A stretch of DNA of 64,000 nucleotides. Origin: JAUMBM01 sp964645715. Its GTDB lineage: Bacteria > Bacteroidota > Bacteroidia > Chitinophagales > Saprospiraceae. The notes under the pieces are model-generated. The model had not been told where the DNA came from. It was given only the letters and a program-made list of their open reading frames with translations, and made no database searches. Shown here in pieces: positions 63,562 to 64,000 of the stretch. Both the position numbers and the translations under genes were made by a program. Within the stretch, counting starts at the first letter, position 1, and each line of letters begins with the position of its first letter. The stretch is taken from contig CAZYAO010000015.1 of the NCBI GenBank assembly GCA_964645715.1, forward strand, positions 1 to 64,000, in the 5' to 3' direction.

Positions 63562-64000
63562 AAAAATGTAAACTCATCTTGTCATTGTTCGCATTACTGG
63601 CACTCGCCCTAACGAACGCACATGCGCAACGAACGCTCATCGGTAAGGTGCTGGATAGTGAAACAAAAGAGCCGCTCATCGGCACTACCATCCACATCAC
63701 AGGCACCAGTATCGGCACTGTCGTGGACTATGAAGGAAGCTATCAACTCGATTTGCCGGAAGGCAGGGTCTCTATTACGGTATCTTATACCGGCTACGAA
63801 TCCCAAGTTTTCGAAGATGTGCAGCCCGGCGAACTAACTATAGAGCTTTCAGCCGGGTTGTTGCTGAATGAGGTCGTAGTGGTGGGGTATACCGCTGAAC
63901 GAAAAAAAGATCTCACAGGAGCAGTTACCATCGTGAAAATGGATGAAGTGAAGGAACTTCCGGCGGGCAATATCATGAAAAATATCCAGGGCAGAGTGCC
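63558..64000 (+). CDS. SusC-type TonB-dependent transporter, 5' part (cut by the window edge)
   Basis: The first 147 codons are visible. The signal peptide (MKKCKLILSLFALLALALTN) is followed by a carboxypeptidase-regulatory-like domain (TLIGKVLDSETKEPLIGTT) and the TonB-box/plug start LLNEVVVVGYTAERKKDLTGA. It begins in an ATGA overlap with the fructokinase gene. A SusD homologue and fructan hydrolases would be expected to the right of the window. Confidence 0.93.
   Translation, partial: MKKCKLILSLFALLALALTNAHAQRTLIGKVLDSETKEPLIGTTIHITGTSIGTVVDYEGSYQLDLPEGRVSITVSYTGYESQVFEDVQPGELTIELSAGLLLNEVVVVGYTAERKKDLTGAVTIVKMDEVKELPAGNIMKNIQGRV

Overview
The window looks like a scaffold from a member of the Bacteroidota, most likely class Saprospiria (Lewinella or Haliscomenobacter-like). 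The evidence is TAnnTTTG promoter boxes, two SusC/SusD-type polysaccharide utilisation loci, a giant SprB-repeat adhesin with a gliding/type IX C-terminal domain, a TamB homologue, an HTCS regulator, the trpEGDCFBA gene order, and a DUF1501/DUF1549/DUF1553 cytochrome cluster of the kind seen in Lewinella-like bacteria and planctomycetes. A 100-N scaffold gap lies inside the adhesin gene. I see no phage, insertion sequence or CRISPR array.

Layout. 39-1649 (-) is a membrane TPR/AraC regulator. 2022-8646 (+) is a complete trp operon with its own promoter, a leader peptide carrying a Trp-Arg-Trp stretch and a strong terminator, which together look like ribosome-mediated attenuation. 8643-14523 (-) is a three-gene translationally coupled operon of c-type cytochrome and DUF1501/1549/1553 proteins, divergent from a DUF5107/TPR protein (14646-17750). 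17769-21113 holds a ligase-associated DNA repair set (ligase, exonuclease, PdeM) without its usual helicase. 21197-27173 has TamB and a PiT-type phosphate transporter. 27223-39026 is a probable laminarin (beta-1,3-glucan) locus: a Y_Y_Y/LuxR-type regulator, a glycan-binding type IX cargo protein, SusC, SusD, a surface lipoprotein and a GH16 lipoprotein. 39136-47384 (-) is the adhesin. 47894-57620 is mostly housekeeping: leuS, a phosphoesterase, an oxidoreductase, an unknown secreted protein, cdaA, a glycerophosphodiesterase, an LpxL-like acyltransferase and a thiolase. Two tRNAs (Val, Pro) follow. From 58244 to the right edge is a probable fructan/fructose locus: HTCS, sugar porter, fructokinase and the start of a SusC.

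Two points stand out. The first is the trp leader/attenuator. The second is a family of intergenic hairpins with a shared GGCGGC-loop-GCCGCC core and variable outer stems (near 1, 1749, 17754, 32323, 39074, 47687, 50784 and 54489). Several are preceded by an A/T-centred palindrome. They lie between convergent, divergent and co-directional genes alike, so simple termination does not explain all of them. The bases flanking the N gap are the same 55-nt sequence. Collapsing that overlap restores one open adhesin frame of about 2,697 codons.
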